Shown here: piece after piece, positions 22,362 to 29,889 of the stretch
Layout of the letters: the number at the start of each line of letters is the position of its first letter
Numbering within the stretch: the stretch's first letter is position 1
Source: Nocardioides sp. zg-DK7169
GTDB taxonomy: Bacteria > Actinomycetota > Actinomycetes > Propionibacteriales > Nocardioidaceae
Direction: 5' to 3'
DNA length: 64,000 nt
NCBI RefSeq assembly: GCF_013155365.1
Contig: NZ_JABJRA010000003.1
Span: forward strand, 186,001-250,000
The notes under the pieces: model-generated
What the model was told of the DNA's origin: nothing
The model's database searches: none
The model's input: the letters and a program-made list of their open reading frames with translations, nothing else
Made by a program: the position numbers and the translations under genes

Positions 22362-23156
22362 TCAGGCGGCGCGCACGTAGGCGCGCACGGTCAGCGGGGC
22401 GACGACGAGCAGGACCACCAGCGCGCCGCCCAGGGCGAGCGCCACGGGCTGGCCCGACGGGTCGCCGGCGGCGAGCGCCCGCAGGGCGGAGACCAGGTGG
22501 GTGATCGGGTTGACCTCCGCGATCGCCCGCATCCAGCCCGGCATCGTCTCCACGGGCACCAGCGCGTTGGACATGAACGACAGGGGCATCAGCACCAGCA
22601 TCGAGGCGCCCTGGACGGCGGACGCGCTGCGCATCACCACGCCCATCAGGGCGAAGATCCAGCTGATCGCGAAGGCGCAGCCGACGACCAGCAGCGCCCC
22701 GGCGGCCAGGCCGAGCCAGGTCTCGGGCCGGTAGCCCATGGCGACCCCGACCCCGACGGTGATGGTCACGGCGAGGACGTAGCGGACCACGTCGGCCAGC
22801 AGCGAGCCGGCCAGCGGGGCGGTGCGTGCGATCGGCAGGGAGCGGAACCGGTCGAAGACGCCGCGCTCCATGTCGTCGCGCAGCTGCACGCCGGTGACCA
22901 CCGACGCGGTCACGGCGATCTGCACCATCACCCCGGGCACCAGGCGGGGCAGGTAGGCGTCGATGCCGCCGGCGACGGCGCCGCCGAAGACGTTGGCGAA
23001 CATCACCGTGGCCACCACGGGCAGCGCCACGACGTCGAAGAGGCGCTGCGGGTCGTGGCGGATCCGCAGCAGGCCGCGCCGGGCCATGGTGAGCGACTGC
23101 GACACCGTCTCCAGCAGCGACGGCGAGGCCGCGAGCCGCACGTGGGTGCCGCTCAT
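22362..23156 (-). CDS. DrrB-like ABC transporter permease
   Basis: A 264-residue ABC-2 type permease with six predicted helices. The family layout is clear: N-terminal cytosolic part ending RIRHDPQRLFDVVALP, then VMFANVFGGAV, the coupling region MERGVFDRFRSLPIAR, and late PLSFMSNALVPVETMPGWMRAIAEVNPITH. This is the daunorubicin-resistance (DrrB) pattern, also found in the mycobacterial phthiocerol lipid exporter. The ATG overlaps the stop of the ATPase gene (ATGA). Context suggests export of the product of this acyltransferase cluster. Confidence 0.9.
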   Translation of the reverse strand: MSGTHVRLAASPSLLETVSQSLTMARRGLLRIRHDPQRLFDVVALPVVATVMFANVFGGAVAGGIDAYLPRLVPGVMVQIAVTASVVTGVQLRDDMERGVFDRFRSLPIARTAPLAGSLLADVVRYVLAVTITVGVGVAMGYRPETWLGLAAGALLVVGCAFAISWIFALMGVVMRSASAVQGASMLVLMPLSFMSNALVPVETMPGWMRAIAEVNPITHLVSALRALAAGDPSGQPVALALGGALVVLLVVAPLTVRAYVRAA

Positions 23157-24094
23157 GCCGCCTCCGTCCCGGCCACGCCGGTGAGGGCGAAGAAGACCTC
23201 GTCGAGCGACGGGCGGCGCACGCCGAGCTCGGCGACGTCGATGCCGCGGGCCTGGAGCGCGAGGACCAGCTCCGCGGTGAGGGCGCCGGAGTCGACCGGG
23301 ACCCCGAGGCTGCCGTCGCGGTGCGCGGTCGGCTCCCGGCCCGTGACGCTGGCGAGGACCTCGGCCGCCTCGCCGCGCCGCGCGTCGGCGACCGTCAGGT
23401 GCAGCCGGGTGGCGCCGACCGAGGCCTTGAGCGCCGCCGGGGTGTCGTCGGCGACCAGGCGGCCCCGGTCGATGACCGCGACCCGGTCGGCGAGCCGGTC
23501 GGCCTCCTCGAGGTACTGCGTGGTCAGCAGCACCGTGGTGCCGCGCTCGACCAGGCGGCGCACGGTCTCCCACATCTGCACCCGGGTGCGCGGGTCCAGG
23601 CCGGTGGTCGGCTCGTCGAGGAACAGCACCGGCGGCTCGCCGACCAGGCTCGCGGCGATGTCGAGGCGCCGGCGCATCCCGCCCGAGAACGTCGAGACCG
23701 GGCGGTGCGCGGCCTCCGCCAGGGCGAACTCCTCCAGCAGCTCGTCCGCCCGCCGGGCCGGTCGGCCCCGGCCCAGCAGCCGGGCCAGCACCACGAGGTT
23801 CTCGGTGGCGGTGAGGCTCTCGTCGAGCGCGGCGTACTGCCCGGTCAGCCCGATCAGCGAGCGGACCCGGTGGGCGTCGCGGACCACGTCGTGGCCCAGC
23901 ACGCTCGCCGTACCGCCGTCGGGGCGCAGCAGGGTCGCCAGGATCCGCACGGTGGTGGTCTTGCCGGCGCCGTTCGGGCCGAGCAGCGCCAGCACGCTGC
24001 CGGCCGGCACCGCGAGGTCGACCCCGGCGAGGGCGCGGTGGCCGCCCAGGGTCTTGAGCAGTCCGGTGGTCCGGACGGCGTACGGCTCAGCCAC
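23153..24094 (-). CDS. DrrA-like ABC transporter ATPase
   Basis: A 313-residue ATPase of the DrrA family with Walker A (GPNGAGKTTT), signature FSGGMRRRLDIA, Walker B (PVLFLDEPTTGLD) and the DrrA C-terminal domain (ending VRRPSLDEVFFALTGVAG). It forms the energising half of the exporter encoded by the overlapping permease gene. The GTG start has an AGGAG site seven bases upstream (TAGGAGACGCAC). It is divergent from the glycosyltransferase gene with only 22 bases between. Confidence 0.92.
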   Translation of the reverse strand: MAEPYAVRTTGLLKTLGGHRALAGVDLAVPAGSVLALLGPNGAGKTTTVRILATLLRPDGGTASVLGHDVVRDAHRVRSLIGLTGQYAALDESLTATENLVVLARLLGRGRPARRADELLEEFALAEAAHRPVSTFSGGMRRRLDIAASLVGEPPVLFLDEPTTGLDPRTRVQMWETVRRLVERGTTVLLTTQYLEEADRLADRVAVIDRGRLVADDTPAALKASVGATRLHLTVADARRGEAAEVLASVTGREPTAHRDGSLGVPVDSGALTAELVLALQARGIDVAELGVRRPSLDEVFFALTGVAGTEAA

Positions 24095-24116
24095 GTGCGT
24101 CTCCTACGGTGGGGGC
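24095..24116. promoter_or_regulatory. Overlapping control region of the drrA-like and glycosyltransferase genes
   Basis: In 22 bases the minus strand holds the AGGAG site of the drrA-like gene and the plus strand holds TACGGT (24105-24110) six bases before the glycosyltransferase GTG. The promoter of the exporter operon must lie inside the glycosyltransferase gene. Confidence 0.5.
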
Positions 24117-25400
24117 GTGCGATTCGCGTTCGCCCTGCTGGGCAGTCGGGGGGACGTGCAGCCCGCGGTCGCGGTGGCGCTGGCGCTGCGCGGTCGCGGC
24201 CACGACGTCGAGGTCGCGGTCGCGCCGAACCTGGTCGGCTTCGTCGCCCGGCTCGGCGTGCCGGCGGTGCCGGTGGGCGCCGACTCCCGCGACCTGCTCG
24301 GCTCGACGCTGGTGCGCGAGGACATGCGCTCGGCGCACCCGGTGCGGAGGCTGCGCGCGCTCCAGGCGGTCGCCAGCGTCGGGTGGGACGAGCTGCGCAC
24401 CGGCCTGGCGCCGCTGGCGCGCCGCGCCGACGTGGTGGTGACCGGGCTGCTCGGGCAGGAGGTGGGCTCGGCGGTCGCCGAGGCGCACGGCGCGGGCTTC
24501 GCGGCGCTGCACTACTGCCCGGTCCGCGCCAACGAGGTGGTGCCGCTCCTGGGCCTCCCGCGACGGCTCTCGCCCGCCGTGGCCCGCCGGGTGCAGGCGC
24601 GGGCCTGGCGCGCGGGGGAGTCGGTGCGCTGGCGGCTGACCCGGACGGCCGAGAACGAGCAGCGGGCGCTGCTCGGGCTGGCGCCGGCGAAGGTCGGGCT
24701 GCCGGAGCGGCTGCGCGAGCGCGGGGCGCTGGAGGTGCAGGCCTACGACCCGGTGCTGGTCCCCGGGCTGGCGGCGCAGTGGCCGGCGCGGCGCCCGGTG
24801 GTCGGCTTCCTGGACCTGGACCCCGGGTCGCGCGCCCGGCTGGGCGACGCCAGCCTCGCCGAGGACCCCGCCCTCGAGGAGTGGCTCGGCGCCGGCAGCG
24901 CGCCGGTGTACGTCGGGTTCGGCAGCATGGCGGTCGGCGACCCACGGGCGCTGGTCGCCACGGTGGGTCGCGCCTCCGCCGCACTGGGGGTGCGGGTCGT
25001 GCTGAGCACCGGGTGGAACGACTTCCCCGACGACCTGGGCGCCGACCACCCGCACCTGCGCATCGTCGGCCCCGCGGACCACGCCACGCTGCTCCCGCGC
25101 TGCCGCGCCGCGGTGCACCACGGCGGCGCGGGGACGACCGCGGCCGCCCTGCGCGCCGGGCTCCCCGCCGTCGTCGGGCACTTCAGCGCCGACCAGCCGA
25201 TCTGGGGACGACTGCTGGCCGACCTCGGGGTCGGCGTGGGCGTGCCGTTCCGCGACCTGGACGCCGCCACGCTGACCTCCGCCCTGGCCCGGGTGCTCGA
25301 CCCCGCCTGCACCGCACGCGCGCGGCGCGTCGCGGGGCGGCTGGTGGCCCCGGAGGCGGCGGTGGGCGCGGCCGCGGACCTGCTCGAGCGGGCCGGCTGA
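24117..25400 (+). CDS. Glycosyltransferase, GT28/GT1 type
   Basis: A 427-residue GT-B glycosyltransferase like those for glycopeptides and mycobacterial glycopeptidolipids. The N-terminal nucleotide-independent domain opens FALLGSRGDVQPAVAVALAL (typical for this group). The C-terminal donor-binding domain has VYVGFGSMAVGDP and the sugar-nucleotide motif HHGGAGTTAAALRAGLP followed by DQPIWG. It probably transfers one sugar to a lipid or peptide acceptor. It is the only glycosyltransferase in the cluster. TACGGT six bases before the GTG sets the start. It converges with acyltransferase 2. Confidence 0.88.
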   Translation: MRFAFALLGSRGDVQPAVAVALALRGRGHDVEVAVAPNLVGFVARLGVPAVPVGADSRDLLGSTLVREDMRSAHPVRRLRALQAVASVGWDELRTGLAPLARRADVVVTGLLGQEVGSAVAEAHGAGFAALHYCPVRANEVVPLLGLPRRLSPAVARRVQARAWRAGESVRWRLTRTAENEQRALLGLAPAKVGLPERLRERGALEVQAYDPVLVPGLAAQWPARRPVVGFLDLDPGSRARLGDASLAEDPALEEWLGAGSAPVYVGFGSMAVGDPRALVATVGRASAALGVRVVLSTGWNDFPDDLGADHPHLRIVGPADHATLLPRCRAAVHHGGAGTTAAALRAGLPAVVGHFSADQPIWGRLLADLGVGVGVPFRDLDAATLTSALARVLDPACTARARRVAGRLVAPEAAVGAAADLLERAG

Positions 25401-25423
25401 GCCCGGGCCGGTCTCCTCGCGGG

Positions 25424-26785
25424 TCATCGGGTGCCCCAGCGCCGCCCAGCCAGGTCCCAGCGGGCGAGCTCGGCCGCGACCGGTCCGGCCAGCGCGTCGT
25501 CGTCGAGCAGCAGGTGCGGGGCCATGCCGGCCAGGCTCACGGTCAGGCGGTCCCCGACCGTGCACGACCAGGCCGCGATGCCGCCGCCGATGGCGCGGAC
25601 CTCCTCGACCGGGGCGCCCACGTGGTGCGCGATCGCGGCCACCGAGCGCGCCGGCACCCCCGCCGCGGCGACGAACGCCTCGGGCAGCTCGCCGACCCGC
25701 GAGGCCAGCGCGCGGGCACCCGGCGGCGCCGGGAGACGGCGTACGACGGCGTCGGGGAGCATCTGCACGAGCGCGAGGGGCAGCGGCTCGCGGGCGTGGC
25801 TGTCGAGGGCGGCGTAGGCCGCGCGGGAGCGGGCCCGCACCGCGGCGAGGTCGCGCCGCGCCAGGTCGGTCGGGTGGACCTCGACCCGGGCGATCCGGGT
25901 GGCGTTGGCGCGCGGGTCGTCGGGCGTGCGGGTGCTGACCGGGAGCGCCACCGGGACGGGCGCCTCGCCGAGGACCCGCATGGCGACGCCCGCGGTGAGC
26001 GCGGCGAACCAGGCGTTGACGGTGCCGCCGTGCGCCGCGGCGACCCGGTCGACGTCGGACGCGGCGAGCTCGAGGACCACCAGGGGAGTGGTCCAGTCGG
26101 GAGGGGTCTCGACGGGCTCGACCAACGGCTGGGGCTCGACGGACGGGGTCGCGACAGGCTCCGCCGACGGACGGGGCGCCCCCGACGGCCGGGGTCCGAC
26201 GTGGGGGCGCAGGCGCCCGGCGAGCCAGGCGCCGACCTCCGCAAGCTGCCCGACTGCGTCGCGGCCGTCGAGCAGGAGCGCACGCAGGCCGACCGGGCGC
26301 GGGGGCGGCACCAGCGGGGCGGCCGCGGCCCCCGCCCGGGCCACGGCGTCGACCATCGCGCCGCCGTCGGCCACCGCGTGCGAGACGACCAGGGAGAGCA
26401 CTGCGCCACCGCTGGCGAGGTCGGCCGTCGCCAGCTCCCAGCCGTGCCCCGCCGCCGGGTCCAGGCGTACGCCGGCCCGGGCGCGCAGCCACGCCAGCAC
26501 GTCGTGCTCGGCGACCTCCCCGTCGTACCCGACCGCGGGCCGGTGGGCGGCGCGCGACCAGCGGCCGCGGGCGCCGGGAACCAGCGCCCGGTCCGCTCGC
26601 CGGGCGAGCGCGCCCTCGGCGAGGCGGTCGGCGAGCGCCTCGACGCCGGCGGCGGGGAGCGGGCCCTCGAAGAGCCACGCGAGCTGGTTGGCGATCGGGC
26701 TGCCCACGCCGCGGTGCCGGCGCAGGAAGAGGTCGTCGCCGAAGGAGGAGCGGAGCGGGGCCGGGGGCCCGCCGGTCAGGAGCAT
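25424..26785 (-). CDS. HxxxDG acyltransferase (condensation/PapA fold), 2
   Basis: A 453-residue relative of acyltransferase 1. It shares the opening DDLFLRRHRGVGSPIANQL and has the catalytic motif HAVADGGAMVDAV. A spacer of about 35 residues between the N- and C-terminal halves is low in complexity and carries repeated VEPVETP-like units (PSAEPVATP, PSVEPQ, PLVEPVETPP), encoded by a small DNA repeat at 26103-26176; this looks like in-frame insertion of a dispersed element into a surface loop. The ATG follows a GAGGAAAGG site. It is divergent from the three plus-strand acyltransferases. Confidence 0.8.
   Translation of the reverse strand: MLLTGGPPAPLRSSFGDDLFLRRHRGVGSPIANQLAWLFEGPLPAAGVEALADRLAEGALARRADRALVPGARGRWSRAAHRPAVGYDGEVAEHDVLAWLRARAGVRLDPAAGHGWELATADLASGGAVLSLVVSHAVADGGAMVDAVARAGAAAAPLVPPPRPVGLRALLLDGRDAVGQLAEVGAWLAGRLRPHVGPRPSGAPRPSAEPVATPSVEPQPLVEPVETPPDWTTPLVVLELAASDVDRVAAAHGGTVNAWFAALTAGVAMRVLGEAPVPVALPVSTRTPDDPRANATRIARVEVHPTDLARRDLAAVRARSRAAYAALDSHAREPLPLALVQMLPDAVVRRLPAPPGARALASRVGELPEAFVAAAGVPARSVAAIAHHVGAPVEEVRAIGGGIAAWSCTVGDRLTVSLAGMAPHLLLDDDALAGPVAAELARWDLAGRRWGTR
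26103..26176 (-). repeat. In-frame repeat inside acyltransferase 2
   Basis: Two 32-base copies (26103-26134 and 26145-26176) share GGGGTC-CGAC-GGCTC and ACGG. Read on the coding strand they give the VEPVETP-like peptide units. The composition differs from the flanking conserved sequence. Confidence 0.65.
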
Positions 26786-26962
26786 GGGGCCTTTCCTCGT
26801 GCCGGGCGCCGGGGCGCCGAGGTGGGGGAGGGCCGTGGCGGTGGGTCCGGGCGCGCCGGCCCGGGACCGCCGCCACGGGCGGCACGAACGCCCCATGAAA
26901 CCGGACGAATATGACAACCGGAAGTGCCACACATTGCGAAACTGTGAGTGACACTGTGATTC
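26786..26962. promoter_or_regulatory. Divergent control region between acyltransferases 2 and 3
   Basis: This 177-base spacer is unusually AT-rich over its last 60 bases. It holds a direct repeat ACTGTGA (26941-26947 and 26953-26959, 12 bases apart) and an inverted pair GTGACA (26948-26953) / TGTCAC (26964-26969). These are candidate regulator sites for the acyltransferase operon. CACTGT (26952-26957) is a possible -10. Confidence 0.45.
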
Positions 26963-28390
26963 ATGTCACCCTCGCCAGCAACCGTCGGCTGCGTCATCGT
27001 TGTCGAGGTGGAGTACAGCGAACTTGACCAGTACCCCCTCTCGGGCGGACGGCTGACGACCTGGGAACCGGTGGTTCCCGACCATGCGTGGCGCGCGGAC
27101 GACCGCGGCCTGTCGTGGGACCACGAGCACCACCTCGACGGCGGCGAGGACGGCTCCTGGATCGGGTCGGTGATGCACGTGCCGGCGCCGTACGACCCAG
27201 CGCACGTGGCGGCAGCGGCCACCGCGTGGATGCTTCGCCACGAGGGGCTGCGCACCACCGTCGTCCGCACCGAGGACGGCACGTGGCGGCGCTCGAGCAC
27301 GGACGGGACGGGCCTCGCGATCCGCTCGATCGAGGCCGGCACGGTCTCCCCGCAGGACGCCGCCGACCGGATCTCGCGGTCCTTCGCCTCCCTCACCCGC
27401 GCCGCCTGGCCGCACGTGCGCCTCGCAACGGTGCACCGCGAGGGAGCGCCGGGCTTCGACCTCGTCTTCGGCGCGGACCACAGCGTGATGGACGCCTACT
27501 CCCAGCTGGTCTGGTTCGAGGAGTTCACCACCCTCTACGACCGGGTCCGCGCCGGTGCGACGCCCTCCTCGCTGGTCGACCCGGCCATCGCCAGCCACGT
27601 CGACCACGCCGCCGCCGACCGCGCGCTCGGCGCCGCGGTCACGGCCGAGCACCCCGCGGTGCGCGGCTGGCGCTCCTTCCTCGCCCACGGCTCCGGCCTG
27701 CGCTTCCCCGACCACCCCGACCCGGCGCTGCGCATCGGCCCGGTCACCGACGGCAGGCAGCCCCAGCACAGCTCCTCGACCTGGGTCGCTGCTCCCGACG
27801 AGCTGGACCGCCTGGGCGCGCTGTGCCGCAGCGCCGGGACGTCCGCGCAGTCCGGGGCGCTGGCGGTGCTGCTGCTCGCGCTGCGCGCCGCGCGCCCGAC
27901 CGACCGGTTCCGCTTCGTGATGCCGATGCACACCCGCCACGACCCCGCACACCTCCCGGCGGTCGGCTGGTACGTCGGCTGCGCCCCGGTGCAGGTCGAC
28001 CTCGCCGGCGCCCACGACACCGCGGAGGTGCTCGCCCGCATCCATGCCGGCGTCGACGCGGGCAAGCCCCTCGTCGGCGTCCCGCTGCCCCGCATCGCCC
28101 AGCTCCTGGAGATCCACGACCACCCCCACTTCGTGGTCTCCTACGTCGACACCCGCCACATCCCCGGCGCCGCGCACTGGGACCGGCTGCGGGCGCGCAC
28201 GCTGCGCAGCCCGGCGTACGCCGACGACGAGGTCTACCTGTGGCTGGTGCGCAGCCACCACGGCCTCAGCGTGTCCGCGCGCTACCCGCGCACCGAGGAG
28301 GCAGACGCCGCGCTGCGCACCCTGCACACCGACATGCGCCGCGTGCTCCGCGAGCTGCTGGCCGACGGGGCGCAGGAGGCGAGCGCATGA
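26963..28390 (+). CDS. PapA-like acyltransferase, 3 (HxxxDA variant)
   Basis: A 475-residue condensation-fold acyltransferase. The motif is DHSVMDAYS, so the Gly of HxxxDG is replaced by Ala; the catalytic His and Asp are kept. The C-terminal half has the VMPMHTRHDPAHLPAVGWYVG stretch that forms the second wall of the channel. The start is uncertain: ATG 26963 is used here, but GTG 27008 (before EYSELDQYPLSGG) would remove a 15-residue leader and also has a possible -10 (CATCGT) seven bases upstream. It is the first gene of a three-gene run; its stop overlaps the next start (ATGA). Confidence 0.8.
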   Translation: MSPSPATVGCVIVVEVEYSELDQYPLSGGRLTTWEPVVPDHAWRADDRGLSWDHEHHLDGGEDGSWIGSVMHVPAPYDPAHVAAAATAWMLRHEGLRTTVVRTEDGTWRRSSTDGTGLAIRSIEAGTVSPQDAADRISRSFASLTRAAWPHVRLATVHREGAPGFDLVFGADHSVMDAYSQLVWFEEFTTLYDRVRAGATPSSLVDPAIASHVDHAAADRALGAAVTAEHPAVRGWRSFLAHGSGLRFPDHPDPALRIGPVTDGRQPQHSSSTWVAAPDELDRLGALCRSAGTSAQSGALAVLLLALRAARPTDRFRFVMPMHTRHDPAHLPAVGWYVGCAPVQVDLAGAHDTAEVLARIHAGVDAGKPLVGVPLPRIAQLLEIHDHPHFVVSYVDTRHIPGAAHWDRLRARTLRSPAYADDEVYLWLVRSHHGLSVSARYPRTEEADAALRTLHTDMRRVLRELLADGAQEASA

Positions 28391-29889
28391 TCCTGGCGGG
28401 CATGGAGGAGTGGCGCCCGGCACCGGGCCGCGTGCTGGCCTGGCGCCCCACCCCGGCCGCCGCGACCGCGGCCGCGACCGCACCCGTGAGCCCCGGACCA
28501 CCGTCGTTCCTGCAGGTCGACCACCTCGCGGCGTACGCCGGCCTGGTCGCGCGCGGCGGGGTGCACCGGGCCTGGACCGGCGTCGCGACGGTGCTGGACG
28601 GGCCGCTGGACCGCGCGGCCCTGGGCCGGGCGGTGGTGCGGTTCGTGGGCCGCCACGAGGGGCTGCGCACCTGGTTCGACCTCGCCGGCGACGAGCCGGT
28701 GCGCCACCTGCTCGCGCCCGAGGACGTCGCGCTCGAGATCGAGGAGCTCGCCCCGGCGCCCGCCGACGGGCCGGCGGACGGGCCTGTCGACGGCGACTGG
28801 CACGCGGCGCTCCACGCGCTGCTGACCGACCTGTTCACCGAGCGGTGCCGCCCCGACGCCTGGCCGGGCTGGTGCCTGGTCGCCGTCGAGGGACCGGACT
28901 CGGTGGGGGTCGCCTGGGGCTGTGACCACGCCTTAACCGACGGCGTCTCCCAGGTGCTGCTGGCCGGCGAGCTCGGCTGGCTGTACGACGACGAGCGCGG
29001 CATCGCCGACCGCGGTCCGGACCCCGCGGGTCCGGACGCGGTGCGCACGGTCCCGGGGGGCTTCGTGGCGCACGCGCGCGCGGAGCGGGCCGCCGCGGCG
29101 GAGTTCGGCCCGGAGTCCCCGGAGGTCGGGGAGTGGGTCGGCTCGGTCGCACGCCACGGCGGGCGACTGCCGAGCTTCCCGCTGGACCTGGGACTCGCGC
29201 CGGGGGAGACCGCGCCGGTGCGGATCCGCAGCACCGACCTGCTGGAGGTCTCCGAGCTCGACGCCCTCGACGCCCTGTGCCGCGAGGCGGGCGCGCGGAT
29301 GACCGGCGCCGTGTTCGGCGCGCTCGCGGAGACCGAGCGGCTGCTGACCGGGCGCCGCGACCACCTCGCGATCACGGTGCTCAGCACCCGCCGGGGGCCG
29401 TGGACGACCTCGCAGGGCTGGTTCTGCACCTTCGCCCCGGTCGAGATCCGCACCGGGGGCCAGCCGGACTTCGCCAGCCTGGCCGCGACGGCACAGACCG
29501 CGTTCGAGCGCGCCAAGCGCCTGGGCGCCGCGCCGGTGCCGCTGGTGCTCGAGACGCTGGTGCGCTCGGGGACGGTGGCCCCCGACCACCTCGGCAGCCC
29601 GCAGCTGGTGTCCTACATCGACCTGCGGTGGTTCTCGGGGGTCGGCGCTCCCGCCCACGACCGCGGGGTGCACTTCACCGGACTGGGGCGCACCTCCAAC
29701 GCCTCGATGTGGGTCAACCGCGACGCGGGGCGCCTCTACGTGGTCGCGCAGACCCCGGACACCCCCGAGGCGCAGGCGGCGGTGACGACCTACCACGGGC
29801 TGCTGCGCGCGGTGCTGCGCGCCGCGGCCCGCGGCGAGCGGATCGACCCCCCGGCGCAGGAACGGGCGCATGCGGGTCACGACCGCTGA
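28387..29889 (+). CDS. PapA-like acyltransferase, 4
   Basis: A 500-residue acyltransferase. The N-terminus WRPAPGRVLAW and SFLQVDHLAAY fit the PapA opening (WxPxPGxxxxW, then a Gln/Leu-rich HL motif). The catalytic motif is intact: CDHALTDGVSQ. The acyl-pocket region VLSTRRGPWTTSQGWFCTF lies in the second half. An Asp/Gly/Pro stretch (PADGPADGPVDG) forms a flexible loop. It starts within the stop codon of acyltransferase 3 and overlaps acyltransferase 5 by 20 bases, so the three should be made in fixed ratio. Confidence 0.82.
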   Translation: MILAGMEEWRPAPGRVLAWRPTPAAATAAATAPVSPGPPSFLQVDHLAAYAGLVARGGVHRAWTGVATVLDGPLDRAALGRAVVRFVGRHEGLRTWFDLAGDEPVRHLLAPEDVALEIEELAPAPADGPADGPVDGDWHAALHALLTDLFTERCRPDAWPGWCLVAVEGPDSVGVAWGCDHALTDGVSQVLLAGELGWLYDDERGIADRGPDPAGPDAVRTVPGGFVAHARAERAAAAEFGPESPEVGEWVGSVARHGGRLPSFPLDLGLAPGETAPVRIRSTDLLEVSELDALDALCREAGARMTGAVFGALAETERLLTGRRDHLAITVLSTRRGPWTTSQGWFCTFAPVEIRTGGQPDFASLAATAQTAFERAKRLGAAPVPLVLETLVRSGTVAPDHLGSPQLVSYIDLRWFSGVGAPAHDRGVHFTGLGRTSNASMWVNRDAGRLYVVAQTPDTPEAQAAVTTYHGLLRAVLRAAARGERIDPPAQERAHAGHDR

